Assembly (NCBI GenBank): GCA_009936895.1
Contig: JAACDS010000192.1
Span: 1-6,288 of the forward strand
Reading direction: 5' to 3'
Source of the DNA: Pseudomonadota bacterium
GTDB lineage: Bacteria > Pseudomonadota > Gammaproteobacteria > Pseudomonadales > Azotimanducaceae
Length of the DNA stretch: 6,288 nt
Below the pieces are notes generated by a model. It was not told the DNA's origin and did no database searches. It was given only the letters and a program-made list of their open reading frames with translations. Of the stretch, positions 1 through 6,288 are shown in pieces. The stretch's first letter is position 1. Each line of letters opens with the position of its first letter. Both the position numbers and the translations under genes were made by a program.

Positions 1-252
1 CTTGTGAATGATACGAATACTGGGTAGCCCTTGAACCTGAAGCCTTGGCGCCAAGGTTTGATCCTGAGCAACATCCGACAGCGCCAAGGCAGCCTTACCT
101 TGGTAATCGACCAGCACCTGCTCAACAAGGTGTTTTACCTGAACCGATTGAGGCACCTGTTCTGCCCAGAACAACAGAACCACTGGCAGGCTTTGTGAGG
201 CGTCCACCACGTCACTTTGAAAATTTTCCATGGAAACATTAACGGATTGCAT
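1..252 (-). CDS. Thioredoxin-fold protein, CnoX/YbbN-like, N-terminal part (cut by window edge)
   Basis: An open frame runs from an ATG at 252 off the left edge, giving 84 residues with no stop. The pattern fits a thioredoxin fold: a beta strand PVVLLFWAE (23-31), the active-site loop at 32-36, a helix, then a cis-proline loop GLPSIRI (75-81). The closest family I recognise is the co-chaperone CnoX (YbbN), which has a thioredoxin domain followed by TPR repeats and protects or hands over unfolded clients. The TPR part would lie outside the window, so this is not confirmed. The usual CGPC is VPQS (33-36), so both redox cysteines are missing and thiol-disulfide chemistry is unlikely. The start at 252 has a weak AAGAG site 10 bases upstream. 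An in-frame ATG at 291 has a better AGAGG at 9 bases and would add 13 basic, polar residues. I prefer 252 because homology-like sequence begins there. It lies 74 bases after the MBL gene and may be cotranscribed with it. Confidence 0.78.
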   Translation of the reverse strand, partial: MQSVNVSMENFQSDVVDASQSLPVVLLFWAEQVPQSVQVKHLVEQVLVDYQGKAALALSDVAQDQTLAPRLQVQGLPSIRIIHK

Positions 253-326
253 GCGGTTTTTTCTCTTAATGGCAGTTGGTTCAGGATGCATTCGGCATGG
301 CCTCTGTGAGTGCCACCAGCCGTATT
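253..326. other. Intergenic gap between the MBL gene and the thioredoxin-like gene
   Basis: These 74 bases contain two possible Shine-Dalgarno sites, AGAGG (301-305) for an ATG at 291 and AAGAG (263-267) for the ATG at 252. If 291 is the true start the gap shrinks to 35 bases. No terminator hairpin with a T run is visible, so cotranscription with the MBL gene is likely. Confidence 0.5.
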
Positions 327-1112
327 TTATATCACCTTATCGAAGGATATCTGGCGCGTCATGGGCTGTTCGCCAATCCACTGCTGGCCTTCTTTCTGGG
401 TTGCGATACTCAGACTTGCAAGCTGCGGCCGCAGTGGGGCAAAAAGCGATTCCACTAATTGAAGGTCATTGTTTTGTTCACTCACGTGCCCGATAACGAC
501 ATGCAGACCCGCGTGGGCAATGCGCGTCAGCAGTTCCAGGGCCTGAGTATTCGACAGGTGACCATGATCGCCACCAACCCGCCGCTGCAGCGCAGGCGGA
601 TAGCTACCACGCTGCAACATGGCGCGATCGTGATTCGCTTCAAGTAACAAATAATCACAATCGGAGAACTGCGTCACCACATGCTCGGTTACGCTGCCCA
701 AATCAGAGAGCACGCCAATCTTCATACCATCGTGCTGCAGCACAAACTGTGTCGGCTCTCTCGCGTCGTGCGGTACGACCACCGGGTTCACGATCACGCC
801 TGCCACTTCGAAAGGCACATCACCATCAAACGGGGTGCAGCTGAAATCCGTCGGGCCGTTTGTTAGTGTGCCGTAAGAAGCGAAGACTGGGATGCCGTAA
901 CGGTGCGACAAAGCGGTCACACCGGCGATGTGATCACTGTGTTCATGGCTAACCAAAATAGCTGACAGGTCTCCGGGGCTCAGCTGCAGGCGCGCAAGAC
1001 GTTGCTCGGTCTGTTTGAGGTTGAAACCGCAATCCACGAGAAACACCGAGCCGCCTATTGCCACAAGAGTGCCGTTACCTCGGCTACCGCTGCCTAGAGA
1101 TGCTACGCCCAT
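327..1112 (-). CDS. MBL-fold metallohydrolase, YycJ/WalJ-like
   Basis: A complete 261-residue metallo-beta-lactamase-fold enzyme, predicted cytosolic since no signal peptide is visible. It opens with the family-typical ASLGSGSRGN (4-13) and VDCG (26-29). The metal-binding motif is HEHSDH (56-61). Further likely metal or active-site positions are H115-D116 in VPHDAREP, D137 in VLSDLG, the LEANHD segment (157-162), H185 in GHLSN and H209 in GHVSEQNN. This arrangement is that of the YycJ/WalJ group, related to PhnP and RNase Z type hydrolases, so a phosphodiester or nucleic-acid substrate is possible, but the true substrate is unknown. The length is normal for the group. The start is supported by AAAAGG (1121-1126) 8 bases upstream. 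It follows bamC by 16 bases, a typical operon spacing, and a gene of this kind follows bamC in Pseudomonas as I remember it. The family assignment is firm; the reaction is not established. Confidence 0.93.
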   Translation of the reverse strand: MGVASLGSGSRGNGTLVAIGGSVFLVDCGFNLKQTEQRLARLQLSPGDLSAILVSHEHSDHIAGVTALSHRYGIPVFASYGTLTNGPTDFSCTPFDGDVPFEVAGVIVNPVVVPHDAREPTQFVLQHDGMKIGVLSDLGSVTEHVVTQFSDCDYLLLEANHDRAMLQRGSYPPALQRRVGGDHGHLSNTQALELLTRIAHAGLHVVIGHVSEQNNDLQLVESLFAPLRPQLASLSIATQKEGQQWIGEQPMTRQISFDKVI

Positions 1113-1128
1113 TCAGACTGCCTTTTGA

Positions 1129-2262
1129 TCAGGTCGCGAATTCACGAATCAGAACAAGAATCTGTTGTGCTTTATCGACATCGGTCATCAACTGACCGTT
1201 TTCTAGGACGTAAATTTTGTAGGGATCACCCTTTTCAGAGCCCACCCCTTCGCTCATCAGCAGCGTAACATTGGTCTCACCACGCGAACCGCAACTGAAC
1301 GTGACGCGGCAGAAAAAACCGCGGCTACTCTTTCCGGTTAGCACCTCGCTTGGAATGCTGATGTCGAATCGTCCAGCATCAGTGTCTTCCAAGTTTAGGA
1401 TCACACCCGCGTTACGCAGAGATTGGGTCAGCGACGCTACGGCGCGCTTTTTATCAAGGAAGAAACTGAGCTCTGGAATGCCGTCGCTATTGCGTTGCAT
1501 ATCGGTTTTCGGCTGACTACCAATCTGCAGTGCCACCTTGGATACAGTGCTTTCGGCAACACGCGCGGCGACGTAGCCACCAATCTGTTCCAAGAGCTCT
1601 TTTTCTGCAGCCAGGAGATCGGAATTCACCTCTTGCACGCGCACCAAATCTGCCGGAATGTCGTCGCCTAAGGCGTCGTTATCGTGCCGTAAATGCACTT
1701 CTGTGGACTGAGGCTGCAGCCCCTGTTCGACACGAATCAAGAAACGATCGTCGCCGATTTCCAGAGCCGCTTCGCTACGAGCGTTTTGCAGCAACGTGCG
1801 GACCACGTCCCGCGCGGGTCGTCCGGTGTCCGTCAACCACGCCGTATTCAACCGACCAAGATCCGGTCGATCGTCTGCCAGCACGATACCGTTGTCCGCG
1901 AAAAACTGTTTCATCTTCGGCCAGGCCGTCGTAGGTGCCTCAGGAATAACGAGCCAATTTCGGTCACCCAGACGCTGCATCCGCACTTCGTTGCGATTGT
2001 CTGTCGCATACTTTGCGTCAGGCAAGGGAGGCCGATCCGGATAGTATGATGCATTTCGTTGCAGGCTGATTTCCGGCACAGCCGATACTTGGCCCAACTC
2101 ACTCTGCTTCAAATCCTCGGGGATTTGCAGTGTCGGTTGGGGACGCAGATCGACATACGTTTGCTTTTCCGGTGCGTCCGAATCGCCAATAAACGGTATG
2201 GACGGAAGCATGCCGCAGCCCGCCGTCGCGATCAGCAGAACCAGTACGGAGAGATTTTTCAT
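1129..2262 (-). CDS. bamC: Outer membrane protein assembly factor BamC (lipoprotein)
   Basis: A 377-residue lipoprotein matching BamC, an accessory subunit of the BAM complex that inserts beta-barrel proteins into the outer membrane; in E. coli it binds BamD through its extended N-terminus. Visible parts are a short signal peptide with lipobox TAGC (lipidated C16), a low-structure region with a YVDLRPQPTLQIP segment (36-48) comparable to the BamD-binding stretch, an N-terminal helix-grip domain (about 98-195, opening RNWLVI), a charged helical linker (about 205-240), and a second helix-grip domain (about 255-373). It is somewhat longer than the E. coli protein (about 344 residues) and similar to pseudomonad versions. 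Residue +2 is glycine, not aspartate, which fits outer-membrane sorting. The start is fixed by AGGGA (2270-2274) 7 bases upstream and by the ATGA overlap with the dapA stop, suggesting translational coupling. Two cysteines, C318 and C324, lie in the C-terminal domain. Confidence 0.95.
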   Translation of the reverse strand: MKNLSVLVLLIATAGCGMLPSIPFIGDSDAPEKQTYVDLRPQPTLQIPEDLKQSELGQVSAVPEISLQRNASYYPDRPPLPDAKYATDNRNEVRMQRLGDRNWLVIPEAPTTAWPKMKQFFADNGIVLADDRPDLGRLNTAWLTDTGRPARDVVRTLLQNARSEAALEIGDDRFLIRVEQGLQPQSTEVHLRHDNDALGDDIPADLVRVQEVNSDLLAAEKELLEQIGGYVAARVAESTVSKVALQIGSQPKTDMQRNSDGIPELSFFLDKKRAVASLTQSLRNAGVILNLEDTDAGRFDISIPSEVLTGKSSRGFFCRVTFSCGSRGETNVTLLMSEGVGSEKGDPYKIYVLENGQLMTDVDKAQQILVLIREFAT

Positions 2263-3149
2263 TGGCTGTTCCCTGCCGCCTGAATACGCAGACGCACTTC
2301 TTGGTGATGCTCAACACTGAGCGGGATGAGTGGCAAACGGATACCGCCTGGCATACGGCCTATATCTGCCAAGGCCCACTTAGCGGGCGTCGGACTCGAC
2401 TCGACAAAAATAATGTCATGTACTGGCTGCAACCGTCGATCCAGGGCAGAAGCCTGCTCGACATCACCACGCAAGTAGGCGGCACAAAATTCGGACATCT
2501 CGGCTGGCAGCACGTTGGCGGTGACGGAGATCGTGCCTACGGCACCCAAGGTCATCATTTGCAAGGTTTGCGCATCTTCGCCGGACAAAATAAAGAACTC
2601 CTCCACACCTTGGGCAGCCACCGCATCACGAATATGGGTCACTCGCGATGCATCACCACAGGCTTCCTTGATACCGACGATGCCATCTAATTTGGAGAGT
2701 CGACCAACGGTCTCTGGCGCCAGATCACAGCCCGTACGCGGCGGTACGTTATACAAAACCACAGGCACTGAGGTCGACGCTGCAATAGCCTCAAAGTGCC
2801 GGAATAATCCTTCCTGAGTCGGCCGGTTGTAATAAGGCGTCACCAGAAGGCAGGCATCTGCACCAGCGGCTTCCGCCTCTTGGGTCTGATGAATCGCTTC
2901 TGCCGTAGAGTTACTGCCGGTGCCTGCAATCACCGGAATGCGTCCGGCAACCCGTTCAACCGTTCGCTTAATGACCTGCAAGTGCTCTTCGGTGTCCAGG
3001 GTCGCCGACTCACCCGTCGTCCCCATGGGAACCATACCGTGCGTGCCGCTTTGTACATGCCACTCAATCAATTCGTCTAAGGCGTCCCAAGCCACCTCAC
3101 CGCTTTCATGCATAGGGGTAACCAGAGCGACAATACTCCCTGTTAACAT
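2259..3149 (-). CDS. dapA: 4-hydroxy-tetrahydrodipicolinate synthase
   Basis: A complete 296-residue DapA. It condenses pyruvate with aspartate-4-semialdehyde in the cytosol, the first committed step towards diaminopimelate (peptidoglycan) and lysine. It forms a TIM barrel, usually tetrameric. Key residues occupy the same positions as in E. coli: T44-T45 in GTTGES, Y107 in TPYYNRP, Y133 and R138 in YNVPPRTG, and the Schiff-base lysine K161 in GIKEA. At the lysine feedback site, A49, H56, N80, E84 and Y106 are kept while E. coli H53 is T53, so feedback inhibition is likely retained though perhaps altered. The ATG at 3149 has AGCAGG (3158-3163) ending 8 bases upstream. The frame ends in an ATGA overlap with bamC. 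The 103-base gap before it and a promoter-like sequence there suggest dapA begins its own transcription unit together with bamC and the MBL gene. No gcvR lies upstream, unlike E. coli. Confidence 0.98.
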   Translation of the reverse strand: MLTGSIVALVTPMHESGEVAWDALDELIEWHVQSGTHGMVPMGTTGESATLDTEEHLQVIKRTVERVAGRIPVIAGTGSNSTAEAIHQTQEAEAAGADACLLVTPYYNRPTQEGLFRHFEAIAASTSVPVVLYNVPPRTGCDLAPETVGRLSKLDGIVGIKEACGDASRVTHIRDAVAAQGVEEFFILSGEDAQTLQMMTLGAVGTISVTANVLPAEMSEFCAAYLRGDVEQASALDRRLQPVHDIIFVESSPTPAKWALADIGRMPGGIRLPLIPLSVEHHQEVRLRIQAAGNSQ

Positions 3150-3180
3150 AACAATGGCCTGCTCGATTTAGAAAGACGAA

Positions 3181-3209
3181 ATGGTACGCAGCGCGCTGTC
3201 AGGTCACAA
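3181..3209 (-). promoter_or_regulatory. Candidate sigma-70 promoter for dapA
   Basis: On the minus strand TTGTGA (3204-3209) is followed after exactly 17 bases by TACCAT (3181-3186). Each box matches 4 of 6 consensus bases. Transcription would start near 3174, giving a leader of about 25 bases before the dapA ATG. It is the best promoter-like pair I see in this gap. The assignment rests on pattern only; weak boxes with ideal spacing also arise by chance. Confidence 0.35.
3189..3198. promoter_or_regulatory. Perfect 10-base palindrome inside the candidate dapA promoter spacer
   Basis: CAGCGCGCTG reads identically on both strands and lies wholly between the candidate -35 and -10 boxes. A repressor binding here would block RNA polymerase, so it could be an operator. 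The symmetry does not extend to the next flanking base pair, and several 10-base palindromes are expected by chance in a window of this size. The operator reading is therefore speculative. Confidence 0.15.
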
Positions 3210-3252
3210 GCGTCGTCACTCGCCGTAAGCGGTAAACTGAGTGGATTGGCCA

Positions 3253-5871
3253 CTACTTTTCCACCGCTAACGCTTTGCGCAAGGTGAAATCCAGATAGTT
3301 GGTATGCGCTTGGGTTGCATCGTTCAACAGAGCATACCCCTTGGCACGGATTTTCCCGGTCAAAGCATCCGATAACTGACGGAGTTGAGCGTAAATCGCG
3401 GCCTTGATGTTATGGCCGTATTTGCCACTGACCATGGCCGCTTCCAACATCCCAACGTATTCAATCTGAATGTTTTGCCGGTAGCTGTTCACGTTGCCGG
3501 CAAGATCCGCAGCAAAGAGACCATCGCTCAACGTTTGCAACATTTCATGGGCGCTGTATTGCCCCCCATAGCGTTGCGTGTCCACAAGACGCTGAAGCGT
3601 GGTGGGATGCAGCAGGTGGCTCAACACACTTTTCTGCGCGCGCAGCAAGGCTTGATGGACTTTTGGATCTTCCGGTTTGCCATAAAAGTCGAATCCTCTC
3701 CGCTGAGGCTGCAGCCGAACAAGCAGTGGTTCTGCCCCCTGCAAGACATCGGGCGCAAACAGGTAGCGGTTCAGCACGTCCATGGCCCGTCGCTGTTGCG
3801 CAACGGGCACCGGCGTGTAGGGCTGCCGACTGGATACATTCGGCGGCTGACGATCAATATGAATACCACCCACATAGCGTGAAACAACACCACCGGATCG
3901 GCGATACTGACTCATCAGCGCGGCGAACGCGTTGACCAACCCTTGATAGGATTCGCCGCGGTACTGGTCGGGCAAACGATCCTGAACCGTTCGCAAATGG
4001 GCAAGTCGCATTTCGGCGTAGCCGATCGCATCGCTGCTGAGATCGTAAATATTGATATGCGGATCAATGCCATTGCCTGAGCGCCGCATATCGTCAGCAT
4101 CGTTGCCATACATCAGCTCGGCTTCCGTCGAGCGCGCCAGCAAAGCCTGCAGCTGAGCGTCTGAATATTCGCCGTAGCCGTACTGCAGGGCCCAAGCGTC
4201 GTAGGGGCCAGGCCGCTTTTGATAGAACCATGTCTGAGTCTTGCCTTGGGGTGCCACATTCACCGCTTCGTAGTCCATCACCGACCCTGACAGGCCCCGA
4301 GTTTCAACGGCTTGCACATCAAATACATCCGGCTGCAGCTGGCTTGCACGCATGTTGTGGGTCAGCCCCAAGGTATGTCCGATCTCATGCAGGATCAGCA
4401 TATAAATGCTGTCTTCGGTCAATCGCTCAGACAGTTGTGGATCGACATTCGCACTGATCAGGGCCTGTTGAGCAAACAGATAATCCGCCTGCATTTGCGC
4501 GCCAAGGGAACAGTGATGCTCAGGCGACCTATGGTGTGCAGAATCATCGGGCTGCAGCAGATTTTGAATGCGTAGACGATTGGTCAAAAACGCAAACTCC
4601 AACATGATGTCTGCACCGATAATTTGCCCGGTGCGAGGGTTAGAAAACGAAGGACCGTAACCACCAAAGGGAGGGGTCGCTGACGATGTCCAGCGCAGCA
4701 CGTTGTATCGAATATCGCCGGCATCCCAGTCCGCATCGTCTGGCTGCTGTTTGACCACGATGGCGTTACTGAAACCCGCCGTCTCGAACGCAGTGTTCCA
4801 GCTTAGCGCTGCGCGGGTAATCATCTCGCGAAATTCGAGTGGCGTCGTGTTTTCAAGCCACCAAACAATGGGCTCGACCGGATCGGAAACAGCCTTTTCA
4901 GGATGCTTTTTAACCAGATGCCAGCGGTTGATCACATCACGGTACGGCGCCGGGTCTCTGCTCGTCATATCCGTTACGCGGTCGGTGAAAAAACCGACGC
5001 GGTAGTCGTCCAGACGGGGTTCGTAGCCGGCATCCGGCATTTTGATGAAGCTGTGCTGAACGCTAGCGGTAATCGCCCGGGCGTCCGTCACGTCGTCGCC
5101 TCCGGACACCATGGGTGCGGCAACCTCATAGACCAAATTGGTGTGTACCAGCGCATTGTCAGGGTAGCTTGCCAAACGGACAATCTTGGAACGATCCTTC
5201 GTGAATTTACCCAGAGTCAGCGATTCCCCCGGCTTAGCATCTGGTTTTTTCGCCGGCTTGATTTGGGTGAGATTCTCGCTTAACAAAACTGGCGTAAAGT
5301 CCACCAGCACAGCGGTCGGCTCCGACCCTTCTCCAGTATTTTCGTCCACGTCTTGTGCAACGATGTCCATGACGGCCAGCACGGCGTCCGGTGCGTTAGC
5401 ATCCGCTGCACGGCTCAGCGGACTTTCAGGATCGAAGTAGAACCGAGTGTTGGGCTGCACGACTTCGATACGATCAAAGTGGCGCTGTAATTTAAGGATC
5501 TTGTTGTCACGATATTGCCCGCGAAACAGCCCCGTCTCGACAACCCCATCGGTTACCGTCGCGGTGTAAATCAGCTCTTGGTCTAGCTGTTCGGCTGGAA
5601 TACGCAGATAAACCGCGCCGCTTTTTTGTTCTCGGTACAAATCAAAAAATCCGGGCACGGCGACACTGTCTACCACAAAGGACTCAATGGTTGGCAAGGC
5701 GTCGCTATCAGCCTCATCCGTATCGGGCTTTGGGACGTTTTCATCCGTGGGCTCTGACGCCTGTGTCGGGTTGAGAGTCGGTGTTGCAGGTGCTACCTGA
5801 GCGCATGCAGACAAGGCCATCACACACAGCAGCGATGCCACGTTGATTAAAATTGATTTCGTCCAAAGCAT
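3253..5871 (-). CDS. Zinc-dependent metalloprotease lipoprotein (DUF5117 / DUF4953, EcxA-like)
   Basis: An 872-residue predicted exported zinc protease. The N-terminus is a lipoprotein signal with lipobox LSAC (lipidated C23). Alanine at +2 suggests outer-membrane sorting. A flexible stretch rich in Pro, Thr, Asp and Glu follows (about 25-62). Residues about 64-200 resemble the DUF5117 domain, with a GFFDLYREQKSG opening. The catalytic region has the metzincin-type motif HEIGHTLGLTH: zinc ligands H495, H499 and H505, catalytic E496, with G502 and a likely Met-turn SVMDY (M532). The region from about 415 onward resembles the EcxA zinc-binding family DUF4953. The roughly 340 residues after the Met-turn are mostly helical in appearance. 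The length suits this family, and no frameshift or lost catalytic residue is seen. AAAAGG (5880-5885) lies 8 bases before the ATG and overlaps the upstream perM stop, so the two genes are probably cotranscribed. The natural substrate is unknown; envelope protein or peptide turnover is a guess. Confidence 0.92.
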   Translation of the reverse strand: MLWTKSILINVASLLCVMALSACAQVAPATPTLNPTQASEPTDENVPKPDTDEADSDALPTIESFVVDSVAVPGFFDLYREQKSGAVYLRIPAEQLDQELIYTATVTDGVVETGLFRGQYRDNKILKLQRHFDRIEVVQPNTRFYFDPESPLSRAADANAPDAVLAVMDIVAQDVDENTGEGSEPTAVLVDFTPVLLSENLTQIKPAKKPDAKPGESLTLGKFTKDRSKIVRLASYPDNALVHTNLVYEVAAPMVSGGDDVTDARAITASVQHSFIKMPDAGYEPRLDDYRVGFFTDRVTDMTSRDPAPYRDVINRWHLVKKHPEKAVSDPVEPIVWWLENTTPLEFREMITRAALSWNTAFETAGFSNAIVVKQQPDDADWDAGDIRYNVLRWTSSATPPFGGYGPSFSNPRTGQIIGADIMLEFAFLTNRLRIQNLLQPDDSAHHRSPEHHCSLGAQMQADYLFAQQALISANVDPQLSERLTEDSIYMLILHEIGHTLGLTHNMRASQLQPDVFDVQAVETRGLSGSVMDYEAVNVAPQGKTQTWFYQKRPGPYDAWALQYGYGEYSDAQLQALLARSTEAELMYGNDADDMRRSGNGIDPHINIYDLSSDAIGYAEMRLAHLRTVQDRLPDQYRGESYQGLVNAFAALMSQYRRSGGVVSRYVGGIHIDRQPPNVSSRQPYTPVPVAQQRRAMDVLNRYLFAPDVLQGAEPLLVRLQPQRRGFDFYGKPEDPKVHQALLRAQKSVLSHLLHPTTLQRLVDTQRYGGQYSAHEMLQTLSDGLFAADLAGNVNSYRQNIQIEYVGMLEAAMVSGKYGHNIKAAIYAQLRQLSDALTGKIRAKGYALLNDATQAHTNYLDFTLRKALAVEK

Positions 5872-5879
5872 ATGTGCGA

Positions 5880-5885
5880 CCTTTT
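5880..5885 (-). promoter_or_regulatory. Ribosome binding site of the metalloprotease, overlapping the perM stop codon
   Basis: AAAAGG on the minus strand stands 8 bases before the ATG at 5871. Its first two bases are the last two of the TAA stop of the upstream perM-like gene (5884-5886). The arrangement fixes the protease start and suggests that ribosomes finishing perM could reinitiate on the protease. Confidence 0.6.
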
Positions 5886-6288
5886 AAACAGCAGTGGAGG
5901 GTTGGCTGTCACCGTCAGCTGCGCGGGGCCAAGCCACGTAAATCGCCTTGATCAATGTGGCAAGTGGAATGGCGAAGAAAACTCCCCACAAACCCCACAG
6001 ACCGCCAAAGGCCAGGACGGCAACAATAATGGTAATCGGGTGCAGATCGACGGCTTCAGAAAAAAGCAGGGGCACAAGCACATTGCCATCCAAAAACTGG
6101 ATGATCGCATAGGCCAACATGACCCAGCCCAAATCCAAGGACCAACCAAACTGCAGCACAGCTATGACGAACACGGGCAGCGTGACGATGGCAGCACCGA
6201 TAAAGGGGACTAAGACCGAAAGCCCCACAACAACGCTAAGCAAGGCCGCATAATTCAGGCCGAAAAACAGAAAGGTAATAAAACTGAC
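5884..6288 (-). CDS. perM: AI-2E family transporter, PerM-like, C-terminal part (cut by window edge)
   Basis: The frame enters from the right edge with no start in the window and gives 134 C-terminal residues up to TAA at 5884-5886. They are almost wholly hydrophobic, with membrane segments at roughly 1-28, 30-48, 53-66 and 84-118, and end in a short polar tail. Family signatures are LNYAALL (11-17), VLVPFIGA (25-32), the FLDGNVLVP loop (65-73), LFSEAVDLHP (75-84) and GGLWGLWGVFFAIPL (95-109). These agree closely with the C-terminus of E. coli PerM as I remember it, so this is an inner-membrane protein of the AI-2E transporter family. Family members export or exchange small molecules or ions; for PerM itself the substrate is not settled. 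Full-length members are about 350 residues, so some 60% lies outside the window. A TTG codon at 6243 is internal, not the start, because conserved sequence continues upstream of it. The metalloprotease begins 12 bases after its stop. Confidence 0.92.
   Translation of the reverse strand, partial: VSFITFLFFGLNYAALLSVVVGLSVLVPFIGAAIVTLPVFVIAVLQFGWSLDLGWVMLAYAIIQFLDGNVLVPLLFSEAVDLHPITIIVAVLAFGGLWGLWGVFFAIPLATLIKAIYVAWPRAADGDSQPSTAV

Larger units (their letters stand above)
3150..3252. other. Intergenic gap between the metalloprotease and dapA
   Basis: These 103 bases hold the candidate dapA promoter and its ribosome binding site AGCAGG (3158-3163). I see no coding frame of note, no riboswitch-sized leader and no clear terminator for the metalloprotease. 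A 5-base inverted repeat (AGTGG/CCACT, 3240-3254) touches the protease stop codon but no T run follows on the minus strand. Read-through from the protease gene into dapA is therefore possible. Confidence 0.6.

Noticed and set aside
45..242. Plus-strand open frame of 65 codons near the left edge
   Set aside because: The minus strand carries a thioredoxin-fold reading frame with cis-proline loop over the same bases, which is the better explanation.
326..331. TATAAA on the minus strand as a -10 box for the thioredoxin-like gene
   Set aside because: It overlaps the end of the MBL gene, and the bases about 17 upstream (CCAGAT) do not resemble a -35 box. Transcription from the MBL operon is a simpler explanation.
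1271..2049. Several plus-strand open frames of 80-134 codons opposite bamC
   Set aside because: They lie wholly antisense to a well-supported gene, resemble no known protein, and overlap one another in different frames. They are shadows of a GC-moderate coding region.
2262..2690. Plus-strand open frame of 142 codons opposite dapA
   Set aside because: It is the antisense of a conserved dapA reading frame, and its translation has no recognisable domain.
3150..3252. Lysine riboswitch upstream of dapA
   Set aside because: The entire gap is 103 bases, shorter than a lysine aptamer of roughly 170 bases, and the proposed leader is only about 25 bases.
3240..3254. Inverted repeat AGTGG/CCACT as a terminator for the metalloprotease
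   Set aside because: The stem is only 5 base pairs, it overlaps the stop codon, and no T run follows on the minus strand.
3385..3882. Plus-strand open frame of 165 codons opposite the metalloprotease
   Set aside because: It is the longest antisense frame in the window, but its product has no recognisable motif and the minus-strand gene explains the sequence fully.
5872..6213. Plus-strand open frame of 113 codons opposite perM
   Set aside because: The opposite strand encodes strongly conserved PerM sequence. The plus-strand product is polar, low in complexity and without family resemblance.

Overview
All six protein-coding regions lie on the minus strand, so transcription runs from base 6288 towards base 1. 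The window looks like ordinary chromosome of a gammaproteobacterium. The grounds are a BamC lipoprotein, a PerM-like AI-2E transporter ending that closely resembles the E. coli protein as I remember it, a Gram-negative type DapA, and the dapA-bamC order with a 4-base overlap that is typical of that class. Genus cannot be told from this sequence. A marine-type or Pseudomonas-related lineage is plausible, but that is inference.

Layout in transcription order: (1) the C-terminal end of a perM-like membrane protein (6288-5884, cut by the window edge). (2) A large zinc metalloprotease lipoprotein of 872 residues (5871-3253), starting 12 bases after the perM stop, with its ribosome binding site overlapping that stop. 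(3) A 103-base gap holding a candidate sigma-70 promoter. (4) dapA (3149-2259), the committed enzyme of lysine and diaminopimelate synthesis. (5) bamC (2262-1129), sharing ATGA with the dapA stop. (6) An MBL-fold hydrolase of the YycJ/WalJ-like type (1112-327), 16 bases after bamC. (7) A 74-base gap. (8) The N-terminal 84 residues of a thioredoxin-fold protein resembling the co-chaperone CnoX/YbbN (252-1, cut by the window edge), which lacks both active-site cysteines. No gene-free stretch exceeds about 100 bases.

The genes share an envelope theme: DapA supplies diaminopimelate for peptidoglycan, BamC belongs to the outer-membrane protein assembly machine, and the metalloprotease is predicted to be a lipid-anchored envelope enzyme. 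In E. coli and Pseudomonas, as I remember them, perM, bcp, gcvR, dapA, bamC and purC occur in the same neighbourhood. Here the metalloprotease sits where bcp and gcvR would be expected, and the cysteine-less thioredoxin-like gene sits where purC would be expected. These two substitutions are the most distinctive aspects of the window. I see no RNA genes, CRISPR array, insertion sequence, phage gene or convincing terminator, and no clearly new multi-gene system.
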